DNA of 57,771 nucleotides from Akkermansiaceae bacterium UBA2367 (GTDB lineage: Bacteria > Verrucomicrobiota > Verrucomicrobiia > Verrucomicrobiales > DEV007): positions 1 through 57,771 of the forward strand of contig DDTJ01000041.1 in assembly GCA_002344525.1 (NCBI GenBank), in the 5' to 3' direction. The position numbers and the translations under genes are program-made. Below, piece by piece: positions 1 through 8,822 of this stretch. Position 1 is the first letter of the stretch. Each line of letters starts with the position of its first letter. The notes under the pieces were generated by a model, which worked only from the letters and a program-made list of their open reading frames with translations, was not told the origin of the DNA and did no database searches.

Positions 1-645
1 AACACCATCGTCATCTACTCTGCCGACAACGGCTGGTATCTCGGCGACCTCGGTCTCTACGACAAGCGCTTCATGTACGAACCCGGCCTGCGCGTCCCCC
101 TGCTCGCCAAAGGTCCCGGCATCGAGGCGGGCATCGCGCCCGAAGCCTTCGTGGCGAACATCGACCTCGCCCCCACCTTCCTCGACCTCGCCGGACTGCC
201 CGTGCCGGACTCCATGCAGGGCCGCTCCTTCGCCCCCCTGCTGCGCGGCGAGACGCCGCCGGACTGGCGGACCTCCGTCTACTACCGCTACTACCACGAT
301 CCCGGCCACCACAACACCGCTGCGCACTACGGCGTGCGGACGGCGACGCACAAGCTGATCCATTACTGGAAGCAGGACGCCTACGAACTCTTCGACCTCG
401 TCGCCGATCCGACCGAGCAGCACAACCTGATCCATTCGCCCGAGGAGGCGAAGAAGCCCGAAATCGCCGCCAAGTTCGCGGAGCTGAAGGCCGAGCTCGC
501 CCGATTGAAGCAGGAATACGGGGACGATGGACGTTACGCCGATCCCGCCACTTGGCCGCAAGGGGGCCCCGACGGCCCCTTCGACGCCTATCAGCCCACC
601 GGCGTCAAGACCGTGGCCGAGGCGATCTTGGCGGCTGGCGAGTGA
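1..645 (+). CDS. Sulfatase, C-terminal part (5' truncated by window edge)
   Basis: The reading frame is open from base 1 and stops at 643-645, so only the C-terminal ~214 residues are present. The first residues contain the sulfatase motif YSADNGWYLGDLGLYDKR, which supplies active-site Asp-Asn and Lys residues, followed by YEPGLRVPLL. The tail VRTATHKLIHYW...YELFDL with DPTEQHNL matches the C-terminal subdomain (DUF4976-like) of formylglycine-dependent sulfatases. The family hydrolyses sulfate esters of glycans, usually in the periplasm. The catalytic Cys/Ser and any signal peptide lie upstream of the window, so substrate and maturation type cannot be judged. It is followed by ~300 bases without an obvious gene. 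Confidence 0.93.
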   Translation, partial: NTIVIYSADNGWYLGDLGLYDKRFMYEPGLRVPLLAKGPGIEAGIAPEAFVANIDLAPTFLDLAGLPVPDSMQGRSFAPLLRGETPPDWRTSVYYRYYHDPGHHNTAAHYGVRTATHKLIHYWKQDAYELFDLVADPTEQHNLIHSPEEAKKPEIAAKFAELKAELARLKQEYGDDGRYADPATWPQGGPDGPFDAYQPTGVKTVAEAILAAGE

Positions 646-948
646 GGGGGGCGGACGTTGCCTCGATCGACGGTGACTCCCCCTCCGAAGGGGATGGACG
701 ATGCCGAGGCGTTGTGGGGGAACGGCTATTGTAGGTGCGCCAGCTCTCGGCGAACGGTCGAGCGGCAGGCCATCGGCTTCGCGTCCCTGCCGCTGCCGTG
801 GAGTGTGGTTTTTAAAAATGTGGGGATTTTGTCGCTTTCGAGACACAAATACTTCTTGAGCAATTTTGTTTTCCTGCTCTATTGCCGGGATTTTCGTGCC
901 GTCCTCCAAGCTGGACGCATTTGTGGATCCGCCTGTTTTTTTGTTAAA
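646..948. promoter_or_regulatory. Intergenic region with candidate promoter for the exopolysaccharide locus
   Basis: No convincing gene. The downstream frame is open back to a TTG at 658, but the 97 extra codons are not sugar-transferase-like and the DNA becomes AT-rich from about 808. A possible sigma70 promoter is TTGAGC (856-861), an 18-base spacer and TATTGC (880-885), about 65 bases before the chosen ATG at 949. No terminator with a U-tract is evident after the sulfatase gene. Confidence 0.35.
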
Positions 949-2592
949 ATGAGAGTTCAAAGAGCAAGCTTGATAAGCCCAGTGGCTTTGGGCGGCTTTT
1001 GGCTCCTCCAGCCAAAAGGCGCTGGCGCTGTGGAGATCGGCGGCTCTCATGCGGCTTCCGTGCCCTCTGCGCAGGAGGCTTGGCTCTACGGCTCCGACGC
1101 TTTGCTGGGATTGCTCGCCCTGGGACTGGGGATTGCTTTTGCCGTCATCAAGCTCACCATGCGCCTCTGGTCCCTTCGCCGGGGGGTGGATCATCCGGAC
1201 GGGCATCGCAAACGCCAGTCGGTCCCGGTTCTCCGCGTGGGCGGCTTGGCGTTTTACGCGGTGTTCCTGCTGGCTTGCCTCGCTGCTTTGGGCCTCCTTG
1301 GCTCCGGAGAGATCGGTGGCGTCTCCCTCTGGTCGTTCTTCCTGCTGGGTTCCGCCCTGTTCTGGCTCGGCTTCGCCGACGATTTGTGCGGAATCCCCGC
1401 TATGGCCAAACTTCTCGTCCAGATTCTCGTCGGGACGGGAGCCTACCTTTCGGGAATGTCCATCGACATCGTGACCAATCCTATCGGGCAGCACTCGGTT
1501 GATACCGGCGGTTTCGCCCTGCTTCTCACGATCCTCTGGTTCATCGCGATCCCGAATTTGTTCAACCTCATCGACGGCATGGATGGACTCGCTGGCGGGC
1601 TCGGCCTGTTTCTTGCGATCCTCCTCGCGGCCATGGCTTACTCCATGGGCAATGCCCCCATTCTGCTGGTTTCCGTGATGATGCTGGGGGGCTTTCTCGC
1701 GTTCCTCCGCTTCAACTTCCCTCCCGCGAGGATCTACATGGGGGATGGAGGGGCCTACCTCATCGGATATTTCGTGGCTTCGGTCGCGTTGATCGCCTCC
1801 CAGAAAGGCACGGTGTCGAGCGTCATTTTGGCGGTCGTGGTGGCCTTGGGCTTCCCCATTCTCGACACCAGCCTCGCCGTGATCCGCAGGGGGCTTTCCG
1901 GGGTTCCCTTGATGGCTCCGGATGCCCTCCATCTGCACCATCGCCTCCAAGCCATCGGCCTCTCGAAGCGCAAGCTGCTGTTCGCGACCTATGGAGTTTT
2001 CGCCGCCCTTTCCGCGTTGAGCTTCGCCGTGTTCTTCTCCCCTGCATACGCCCTCCCCATCGTCGGCGGTGTGATGTTGGTGGTCTTTCCTGTGGTCCTC
2101 CGCCGCTTGCAGCTCCCGCACAATTTGAAGAAAATCAAGGACTGCCTCTCCGGGATGCTGGCGACGAGGAGGCATGTCCGCTACGCCTACGCCATTTCGC
2201 AAGTGTTGGCCCACGATCTTGAGTGGGCCGAAGACCCTTCCCATTTCTGGGGGGAGTTGAAGGCGGCGCTCAACAAGTTGAACCTCCGCGGGCGGGCGCC
2301 TCTCGATGCCGGGCCGGGTTCGCCGGGAGGCGGGGAAAGTCGCCTGCTGAACCACAACCTGAGCGATTCCTTGGTGTGGGCGCTGCATTGCCCGTCTTCC
2401 CTCAGCCAACACCAGTGGAGGCGCATCACCCGATGCTTCTATCCGGTGGTCTTGGGCGCCATCGCCAAATGGGGGGGCGTCCCAGACGAATTGGGGATCC
2501 GGTCGCGTGCCGTTCCCGCCCCTGAAACGCCGGATTCCCTGTCGGCACAGACGATTCACGAAGCCCGTTTGGGCTACGGCTTCCCAAGGTAA
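949..2592 (+). CDS. WecA/TagO-like undecaprenyl-phosphate sugar-1-phosphate transferase (GT4 family)
   Basis: Integral-membrane glycosyltransferase 4 family enzyme expected to transfer a HexNAc-1-phosphate from a UDP-sugar to undecaprenyl phosphate, the first step of exopolysaccharide repeat-unit synthesis. Visible family motifs are FADDL (residues 142-146), NLFNLIDGMDGLAGG (203-217), MGDGG (264-268) and the cytosolic HLHHR box (328-332), with multiple hydrophobic helices between them. After the last helix a soluble extension of about 160 residues has no recognised domain. I chose the ATG at 949 over an in-frame TTG at 658 because the upstream residues are not membrane-like and the DNA there looks like a promoter. 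It is the first gene of a six-gene run with the same orientation. 547 aa. Confidence 0.9.
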   Translation: MRVQRASLISPVALGGFWLLQPKGAGAVEIGGSHAASVPSAQEAWLYGSDALLGLLALGLGIAFAVIKLTMRLWSLRRGVDHPDGHRKRQSVPVLRVGGLAFYAVFLLACLAALGLLGSGEIGGVSLWSFFLLGSALFWLGFADDLCGIPAMAKLLVQILVGTGAYLSGMSIDIVTNPIGQHSVDTGGFALLLTILWFIAIPNLFNLIDGMDGLAGGLGLFLAILLAAMAYSMGNAPILLVSVMMLGGFLAFLRFNFPPARIYMGDGGAYLIGYFVASVALIASQKGTVSSVILAVVVALGFPILDTSLAVIRRGLSGVPLMAPDALHLHHRLQAIGLSKRKLLFATYGVFAALSALSFAVFFSPAYALPIVGGVMLVVFPVVLRRLQLPHNLKKIKDCLSGMLATRRHVRYAYAISQVLAHDLEWAEDPSHFWGELKAALNKLNLRGRAPLDAGPGSPGGGESRLLNHNLSDSLVWALHCPSSLSQHQWRRITRCFYPVVLGAIAKWGGVPDELGIRSRAVPAPETPDSLSAQTIHEARLGYGFPR

Positions 2593-2615
2593 GGGAAGGG
2601 CAGCCAACCATTTTT

Positions 2616-3890
2616 ATGAGAAGAAACGACCTCCAACTGCTGGCCACCTTGGCAATCGCATGGGGAATGCCAGCGCTGCTCGTCCGCGCGGGAGACTCAC
2701 CAAGTTTTGTTTTTCCGGCATACCATTCCAAAAATCCGGTCGATCCGAAGAATTACGGGAATCACGACATCCTGAGCACCGTGCCGCCCTACCGCTTGGA
2801 GCTGATCGCCGGGATGACCTACCTGTACAATTCCAACACCACGCAGCTTTCCAACGGAACGGGGGCGTCTGTCGGAATCTTCGATTTCGGGTTCGACATC
2901 GGCAGCCGCGATCAGCAGCGCGTCGGTGCATTCTGGAATCTCGACTACCGAGGGCAGGCCTTCCTCTACGAAGATGCCGTTTCCCGCGCCGGACGCGACT
3001 CCTTGGAGCACCGTTTGGGAACCCGGTTGGGGCTCAACGGAGCCAAAACCAGCATCGTGTTCGAGGCCGACTACCACGCCAACAATGCCAACGATGTCAA
3101 TTTCGACAAATTCGACCGGGAGGCGCGCCGTGCCCAAAGCGACGATTACGACCTCAGCGCCCGCCTTGTCCGGGAGTTGCCGCGAGGTTCTTTCGAAATC
3201 GGTGGGGGGTATTCGCTCAGGGATTTCAGGGCCGCGACTTTGCTGAACGACGGCAGCCGCACCTACGGCGATGTCGCCCTGTACCACCAGCCGGGGTTCG
3301 CCCCCAAGACCCACTTGGGCTTCGGTCTGGAGGCGGGGGTGGATGATTTCGACCTCAATCTCCGCCAAACCTACGTGACCCCCTCCTTCCGTTGGCGCTA
3401 TCGGATGTCGGGGAAGACTTCCTTCCACGGTTCCGTCGGCACCCAATTCCGGGACGTCGACGGTCCCGGCGGCATCGACACCGAAGCTCTCGTCTACCGT
3501 GGAGGCGTGCAATGGGCCGCCACCGGCAAGACCCATTTCGATTTGGAGTTCTACCGCGATGTCAACCCTTCCTACGTCTTGGGCGGGGAGAGCTATGAAG
3601 GCACCGGCTTCCGCCTGAAGAGCACCCACCAGCTTCCCGGTCGTTTCGTGCTGGGTGCCCATGTGGGGTATGAAAAAGCGGACTACTTCGCCTCCCAAGT
3701 CGGGGTGGTGTCGACTCGCGAGGACGACTATTTCCGTTTGGGGGTGGACCTCTCCCGCCCTGTGCGTCTGACCGACAGGCTCCACGGGGATTTCAGCGTG
3801 TTCTACCATTACAACGAAAACCAGTCGAACGTGAACTTCGTCGAGTTCGAGCAGCATTTGGTGGGGGTACGCCTCGGATTCCATTATTGA
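2616..3890 (+). CDS. Outer-membrane beta-barrel porin-like protein (BBP2-type) of the EPS locus
   Basis: 424 aa with an N-terminal signal peptide (hydrophobic core LLATLAIAWGMPALL, then RAGDS). The rest shows alternating polar/hydrophobic beta strands rich in Tyr, Phe and Gly, and it ends in GVRLGFHY, a C-terminal aromatic of the type recognised by the BAM machinery. The pattern and length fit putative beta-barrel porin 2 proteins, which often accompany polysaccharide export genes (EpsL-like). It starts 23 bases after the transferase stop. I infer a role in passage or anchoring of the polysaccharide at the outer membrane; the sequence alone does not prove this. Confidence 0.75.
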   Translation: MRRNDLQLLATLAIAWGMPALLVRAGDSPSFVFPAYHSKNPVDPKNYGNHDILSTVPPYRLELIAGMTYLYNSNTTQLSNGTGASVGIFDFGFDIGSRDQQRVGAFWNLDYRGQAFLYEDAVSRAGRDSLEHRLGTRLGLNGAKTSIVFEADYHANNANDVNFDKFDREARRAQSDDYDLSARLVRELPRGSFEIGGGYSLRDFRAATLLNDGSRTYGDVALYHQPGFAPKTHLGFGLEAGVDDFDLNLRQTYVTPSFRWRYRMSGKTSFHGSVGTQFRDVDGPGGIDTEALVYRGGVQWAATGKTHFDLEFYRDVNPSYVLGGESYEGTGFRLKSTHQLPGRFVLGAHVGYEKADYFASQVGVVSTREDDYFRLGVDLSRPVRLTDRLHGDFSVFYHYNENQSNVNFVEFEQHLVGVRLGFHY

Positions 3891-3934
3891 TCCCCGCCTC
3901 TTTCCCGTCCGTCCTTCCCATCCCTTTCCGCCCC

Positions 3935-4405
3935 ATGAAAATTTTTGCCTTCCTTTCGCTGAGCTTGGCATCCGCTTTTTTTATCGCCTCGACCGCGCGT
4001 GCCCAGGACGGTGCTGTCGCCAATGTGGTGATCACCGTCTATTCGGACGACAACAAGAACCTCTCCCGTGACGAGAGCGATTCGCTCGTGCCGGGCGCCA
4101 CCGTCCGCCTCGTCGGACTTCCCGACGACAAAGTGGTGGATACGGGGATCACGGGACGCGACGGAACCCATGTGTTCCAAGACGTCCCCTTGGGCCGATA
4201 CCAGTTCATCGTCACCTTTCCGTCCGGGTTCACCGTCGCCAGCGAACCTTTTACTTTGAGCACCCCGTCGCAAGAGGAAGTACTGACGATCAACGTCCCC
4301 GTTGTGGATCGGGAGACTCTCCCGCGTTTTACCAACCTCCGCTTCGTCAATCCGTCCAGCGTCACCGGGCCGCTGTCGGATGTGTCGCCCTTCGCGCCGA
4401 ATTGA
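3935..4405 (+). CDS. Small exported SdrD/Cna-B-like domain protein
   Basis: 156 aa. A clear signal peptide (KIFAFLSLSLASAFF, cleavage after ARA) is followed by one immunoglobulin-like SdrD_B/Cna_B repeat. It shows the typical calcium-loop-like start YSDDNKNLSRDESDSLVPGA, then TVRLVGLPDD, TGITGRDGTHVF and LGRYQFIVTFP. Such domains are usually structural stalks in surface proteins. I chose the ATG at 3935, which gives a proper signal peptide, over a TTG at 3887 that overlaps the porin gene. It lies between the porin and the Wza-like gene, so a structural or adaptor role in the export apparatus is possible but unproven. Confidence 0.72.
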   Translation: MKIFAFLSLSLASAFFIASTARAQDGAVANVVITVYSDDNKNLSRDESDSLVPGATVRLVGLPDDKVVDTGITGRDGTHVFQDVPLGRYQFIVTFPSGFTVASEPFTLSTPSQEEVLTINVPVVDRETLPRFTNLRFVNPSSVTGPLSDVSPFAPN

Positions 4406-4451
4406 GCGCATGCGCCCATTGGAGGAATCAAGGGCCGTTCCATCTCCTTTC

Positions 4452-5345
4452 ATGCTTTCGCGTCGTCGCCCCGTCCTCTCCTCGTTGCTGCGCCTCGCTC
4501 TGTGTGTCGCGGTCTCGGGCTGGCTCGCCAAAGCCGGTGCCGAGGGGACGGAGGCTGCCGCTTCCCCGGTTCTGAAAGAGGGGGATGTGGTGAGCATCAA
4601 CGTCTTCAATGAGGAATCCCTCAGCGGGGTTTTTTCCGTGGGAGTCGATGGACATCTGGTCTTCCCTCTGCTGGGGGCGATCCCCGCCAAGGGCAGCACC
4701 GCCGCCCAAGTGGGCGAGCGCATCAAAGAGCAGTTGGAAAAGGACTACATCCGCGAGGCGCAGGTCGTCGCCGCGCTGATGAAGGAATCGGAGCTGCCCC
4801 CCGACACCGTCACGGTGATCGGAGAGGTGGCGACTCCCGGCCAAGTTTCGTTCAAACAGGGGAACTCCATGGACTTGTTCACCTCCGTCGCTTCGGCCGG
4901 GGGGCTGGCCGAGCGGGCCAACAAAAACCGCATCGAATTGAAGCGCCGCGTCGGCAGCGATCTCCAAACGCATTTTCTTTCCTTGGAAAAAGACCGAGTG
5001 TTTTCCTTGCGCAACGGCGACACGGTGGTGGTCCATGCGGTCCCCCCGGAAGTCGTGGTCGTGAAGGAGCCTGTGGAACCGGTCTCGGTCACGGTGATCG
5101 GAGCGGTCAAAACCCCCGGCGTGATCAAGATGAACCCGGAAGCGCCGCTCGACGTGATCGGGGCCATCGCTTCCGCCGGAGGGTTCTCCGATGTCGCCCG
5201 GGGGAGCAGGGTCGTGGTGCGCCGTGTCACCGCGTCCGGCGTCCAGACCTTCGAATTGAACGTCACTAAAATGCAGCGGGACGGGAGCAAGCCCTTCATG
5301 CTCCAAGCCAACGACACCATCTCCGTGCCCGAAAGCTTGTTCTAG
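4452..5345 (+). CDS. Polysaccharide export protein, Wza-like, with two SLBB domains
   Basis: About 297 aa. An N-terminal signal peptide (LSSLLRLALCVAV, cleavage near KAGA) leads into the polysaccharide export sequence domain (LKEGDVVSINVFNEESLSG; GVDGHLVFPLLG). Two SLBB ligand-binding repeats follow, marked by VTVIGEVATPGQVSF and VTVIGAVKTPGVIKM. Family members form the outer-membrane export channel for Wzy-dependent polysaccharides. No convincing lipobox is present: the Cys is preceded by ALAL-type residues. The ATG at 4410 is also in frame and would add 14 residues; 4452 gives the more compact signal peptide. The next gene encodes the matching Wzc-like kinase. Confidence 0.9.
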   Translation: MLSRRRPVLSSLLRLALCVAVSGWLAKAGAEGTEAAASPVLKEGDVVSINVFNEESLSGVFSVGVDGHLVFPLLGAIPAKGSTAAQVGERIKEQLEKDYIREAQVVAALMKESELPPDTVTVIGEVATPGQVSFKQGNSMDLFTSVASAGGLAERANKNRIELKRRVGSDLQTHFLSLEKDRVFSLRNGDTVVVHAVPPEVVVVKEPVEPVSVTVIGAVKTPGVIKMNPEAPLDVIGAIASAGGFSDVARGSRVVVRRVTASGVQTFELNVTKMQRDGSKPFMLQANDTISVPESLF

Positions 5346-5421
5346 ATTTGCCGCCGCGCCGCCTCGGGTGCGGCGGGGTTTCCCTCTTTCCAACGTCCCG
5401 CCCCTCCTTCTCCAATCCAGC

Positions 5422-7431
5422 ATGGGATTCTCGTACCAAAACGAAGACGAATTCGCCTATTCCTCGCCCCCCTCCGATCCCTCCTCCTCGAAAGGGATGC
5501 GCGATTACTTTCGATGGGTGCTGCAACGCTTTTGGATTCCCCTCGTGCTGCTGCTGCTGGGATGGCTGCTCGGACAGTTCGTCTATTCCAATACGCCCAA
5601 AACCTACCAGTCGGAAGCCACCATCGACATCCTCAGGGTGAAGCGCGAAGCCGCCGAGGTCGCTGAGAAAGAACGGTTCAGCATGTCTGGGGCGGCCGAG
5701 ATGCTCTCGACTTCGGAGCGGCTGAAGACGCCGGCGCTCTATGCCAAGGTCGCCGAAAGCGAGCAGTTCTCCGAACGCGAAGACATCGTGCCGAGGAAAT
5801 TCAAGCTGCCATGGCAGCGGGACACCGTCGTATCAACCGCCGAGCTGGGTCCGGCGGACGCAGGCAACATGATGCGCCACTGGGTCACGGTGCGTTGGCG
5901 GCGCGACACCACTCTGATCGATTTGAGCGCGAGGCATAGCGATCCCGAAATCGCCCGGGACATCCTGACTTCCCTGATCGAGGCCTACGAGAAATCCACC
6001 GATCAGCGGGTGGCCGGCTCGTCGGAATACGCCTTGGACTACATCTTGAACAACTCCTCCGAAATCAAAGACCGTCTGCTCAAGATCGAGAACACCGTCC
6101 GTCTGTACAACCGGTGCTTGGAACTGAGCACCGAAATACGGGCTGCGGAAAGAGACATCGCCGGTATGGAGAAGCGCTATCTGCCGAAGTGGCCGGCTCT
6201 CGTGGAGGCCAAGCAGTTGCGCGACATCCTGAGAAGCAGGTTCCAGAACGAACTCGACCAAATGCTGAAGCTTTCGGAGGAGGAGCGCGCCTACTGGGCT
6301 GAAAACCAAGCCTCCTTGGAAGGCTTGCCCGAAAACGAGCTGATCGATGCCAAAATCAACCTCGTGTCGGCGCGATCCACCGTGCTCACTCGCGAGCGGG
6401 AAGCGGAACAGCAGATCTACGACAACCTGATCACCAAGCTCAAAGAAGGCAACCTGCTGCAGGATTTCCAAGGCAAGCAGTTCGAGGTGATCCAGCCTCC
6501 CACTCAGCCGGGGGCGGTCGCCCCCGACAAGAAAAAAATCCTGCTCCTGTACACGTTCGGCGGCTTGGCCCTCGGGGTGGGCATCGTGATCCTGCTGGGG
6601 TTCCTCGACCCCACCGTGAGAACCGTCAGCGATCTGGAGGTCCTCACGGATCTTCCGGTCATCGGCGCCCTTCCGAAATGGAAGTCCGACAAGGAGAAGA
6701 GGCAATCCATCGCCTCGTCTCTGGAGGACACGCCAGACAACGCGTCTGCCATGGAGGCGATCAGAACCTTGCGGGCCGGCCTCACGTTTCTCGGGGACCG
6801 GCAGGAACGCTGCACCTTCACCGTCACCAGTGCGATCGCGTCGGAGGGGAAAAGCTGGGTCGCCTCCAATTTGGCCCTTTCCTTCGCGAAACAAGGCGAC
6901 CGGACCCTGCTAATCGACGCCGACCTCCGCAGGCCCGTCCAATATCAGATTTTCGGATACGACAAGGACAGCCCCGGCCTTGCCGACCACCTTTCGGGCA
7001 ACGCCGAGTTGAAGACCGTGATCCGCCGCAGCGAGGTGTCGGACAAATTGTTCCTCATGGGCGCGGGAAGCCGTTCCGCCAATCCCGCCGAGTTGTTGGC
7101 GGGAAAGAACCTTCCCTCCCTTCTTGAATACTTGGGCAAGCATTTCGACCGGGTCATCGTCGATTCCGCCCCCGTGATTCCTGTGAGCGATACCCTCCCT
7201 TTGGCCCGCCTCGTCCATTCCGTGGTGCTGGTATGCCGGATCGGCAAGACGCCCAAGGGGGCGATCAAGCGGGCCATCAAAGTGCTCGCCGCCAACCAGG
7301 CGCTCCCGGTCGGGACGGTGGCCAACGGCTTGCCGCGCACGAGGACCAAAGGCGCTTACGGGTATTATTATTCGTATTACGGCGGAGGCGGCTACGGGGG
7401 CTACGCAGGATACGGCGCGGCAAAAGACTGA
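5422..7431 (+). CDS. Wzc-like polysaccharide co-polymerase / tyrosine autokinase (BY-kinase)
   Basis: 669 aa. It has a Wzz-type N-terminus with a first membrane helix at about residues 37-53, a long periplasmic coiled-coil section, and a second helix near 373-393 (LLYTFGGLALGVGIVILLGF). The cytosolic BY-kinase domain follows: Walker A-type loop SEGKSW near 473, Walker A' LLIDADLRRP near 498, and Walker B VIVDSAP near 578. The C-terminus is a Tyr/Gly tail (YGYYYSYYGGGGYGGYAGYG), the autophosphorylation cluster of this family. The residue after GKS is Trp rather than the usual Thr. The kinase controls chain length and polymerisation with Wza. The ATG at 5422 is preferred over a GTG at 5368. Confidence 0.93.
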   Translation: MGFSYQNEDEFAYSSPPSDPSSSKGMRDYFRWVLQRFWIPLVLLLLGWLLGQFVYSNTPKTYQSEATIDILRVKREAAEVAEKERFSMSGAAEMLSTSERLKTPALYAKVAESEQFSEREDIVPRKFKLPWQRDTVVSTAELGPADAGNMMRHWVTVRWRRDTTLIDLSARHSDPEIARDILTSLIEAYEKSTDQRVAGSSEYALDYILNNSSEIKDRLLKIENTVRLYNRCLELSTEIRAAERDIAGMEKRYLPKWPALVEAKQLRDILRSRFQNELDQMLKLSEEERAYWAENQASLEGLPENELIDAKINLVSARSTVLTREREAEQQIYDNLITKLKEGNLLQDFQGKQFEVIQPPTQPGAVAPDKKKILLLYTFGGLALGVGIVILLGFLDPTVRTVSDLEVLTDLPVIGALPKWKSDKEKRQSIASSLEDTPDNASAMEAIRTLRAGLTFLGDRQERCTFTVTSAIASEGKSWVASNLALSFAKQGDRTLLIDADLRRPVQYQIFGYDKDSPGLADHLSGNAELKTVIRRSEVSDKLFLMGAGSRSANPAELLAGKNLPSLLEYLGKHFDRVIVDSAPVIPVSDTLPLARLVHSVVLVCRIGKTPKGAIKRAIKVLAANQALPVGTVANGLPRTRTKGAYGYYYSYYGGGGYGGYAGYGAAKD

Positions 7432-7475
7432 AGGCCCCCTGAAAGGAGCTTCGCCTTCCCGCATGGGGATATGCG

Positions 7476-8822
7476 ATGACCGCAACCGACCCTTGGCCAG
7501 CCCCCCTCCACCGTCCCGCCATTGTTCTTCTCGCGGCGGCCTTGTTCTACGCGCCGCTCGCCTACGGGGGCACCACCAAGGAGACGCGGACGGTTTTGGA
7601 TGTTCTCTGTCTTCTGGTGGCGGCGTCCTGGCTCCCCGTGGTGTGGGCGGAGAAGAGGTGGCCCCGCGCACCCGCCTTTGTATGGCTTTCGCTCTTGGCG
7701 CTCCTCTTGCTCTCGTTGAGTTTCGCGCTCAATCCCAAATACCGGCATATGGCCTCCCTCTGGGCCTTCGTGCCGACCGATCACGCCGTGGCATGGCTTC
7801 CGGGCACTTCCGATCTGGCTGCCACTGTGCCCTTGCTCTTCCATTTCGGTTGCCTCGCCCTGCTCTTTCTGGTGGTGGTGGATGCTGCGGGTCGTTCCAG
7901 AAACCGGTGGTTTCTGATGAAAGTGATCGCCTTCATCGGGTTCGTCGTCGCCTTGATCGGCATGACCCAGAAGGCAGGGGGGGCGGAGGCCATGCTGTGG
8001 GCCACTCCGCAACAATCGGGCGAAGTGTTTTTCGCCGCCTTCCGCTACCATGCCAATGCCGCTTCCTATCTGAACCTTTGCTGGCCCGCTGCTTTGGCGG
8101 TGTGGCTGAGGAGCCGCCGCCTTTTCCCGCTCCGTTGGATTCCGTCCTTCTGGCTCACGGTCTTTCTCCTGACCCTGCTTGGTACGTTCGTCAACACCTC
8201 CAAAGCCGGTCATGTCCTGGCCCTCTTCGGCATCCTTCTGTCGCTTTGGATGGTCCGCCGTCAGCTTTTCGATGGCTCCCAATCCCGGACGACCCTGTGG
8301 GTGTCGGCCATGGTCTGCCTGTCGGCGGCGGCGGTGGTCCTGCTGCCGACCCTGCTCCGTTCCACCGGCAATTGGCAGCATTTGCTCGCCGACGGCGGCA
8401 GTTGGCAGGGGCGCCGGGACGCCTTCTCGGCATGCCTGGGAATGGTCGCCGACAATCCCGTGCTCGGCATCGGTCCGGGCACCTTCCATCTGGCTTTCCC
8501 CTTTTACACCAGCCATCTCGAAGGATTCGGCGGGTTCTGGACCCATGCCCACCAGGACTACCTTCAAACGATGGTGGAGTGGGGGCTGCCGGGCTTTTTC
8601 TCTTGGGCGGTGCTGATCGGCGTCACGCTGCTGCGAGCAGCGATCCGTGTCCGCCGTTCCGCCAAATCAGGGAGGGAGGAACTCTCCCTCGTGCTGGGCA
8701 GCGTCGCGCTTTCGCTCGTGCTCCTGCACGCCCTCGTGGACTTCCCCTTGCAAATCCCGGCAGTGCAGCTCGTATTCATCGTCCATCTGGCGCTCCTCGC
8801 CGGACGGCCTGGGCATCGCTAA
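7476..8822 (+). CDS. O-antigen ligase / Wzy-type polymerase family membrane protein
   Basis: 448 aa with about ten to twelve hydrophobic segments. The signature of the Wzy_C superfamily is the long loop between late helices: PVLGIGPGTF followed by THAHQDYLQTMVEWGLPG (residues about 356-373), with HAHxDYL matching the conserved AHNDYL motif. Proteins of this family polymerise undecaprenyl-linked repeat units or ligate polysaccharide. Following directly on the Wza/Wzc genes it is most likely the polymerase of this exopolysaccharide. No flippase or further glycosyltransferases are present, so the locus is incomplete or the rest is encoded elsewhere. It ends three bases before the stop of the convergent DUF3999 gene. 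Confidence 0.85.
   Translation: MTATDPWPAPLHRPAIVLLAAALFYAPLAYGGTTKETRTVLDVLCLLVAASWLPVVWAEKRWPRAPAFVWLSLLALLLLSLSFALNPKYRHMASLWAFVPTDHAVAWLPGTSDLAATVPLLFHFGCLALLFLVVVDAAGRSRNRWFLMKVIAFIGFVVALIGMTQKAGGAEAMLWATPQQSGEVFFAAFRYHANAASYLNLCWPAALAVWLRSRRLFPLRWIPSFWLTVFLLTLLGTFVNTSKAGHVLALFGILLSLWMVRRQLFDGSQSRTTLWVSAMVCLSAAAVVLLPTLLRSTGNWQHLLADGGSWQGRRDAFSACLGMVADNPVLGIGPGTFHLAFPFYTSHLEGFGGFWTHAHQDYLQTMVEWGLPGFFSWAVLIGVTLLRAAIRVRRSAKSGREELSLVLGSVALSLVLLHALVDFPLQIPAVQLVFIVHLALLAGRPGHR

Noticed and set aside
658..948. N-terminal extension of the sugar transferase from TTG 658
   Set aside because: The added residues lack membrane or family features, and the DNA contains a promoter-like AT-rich segment.
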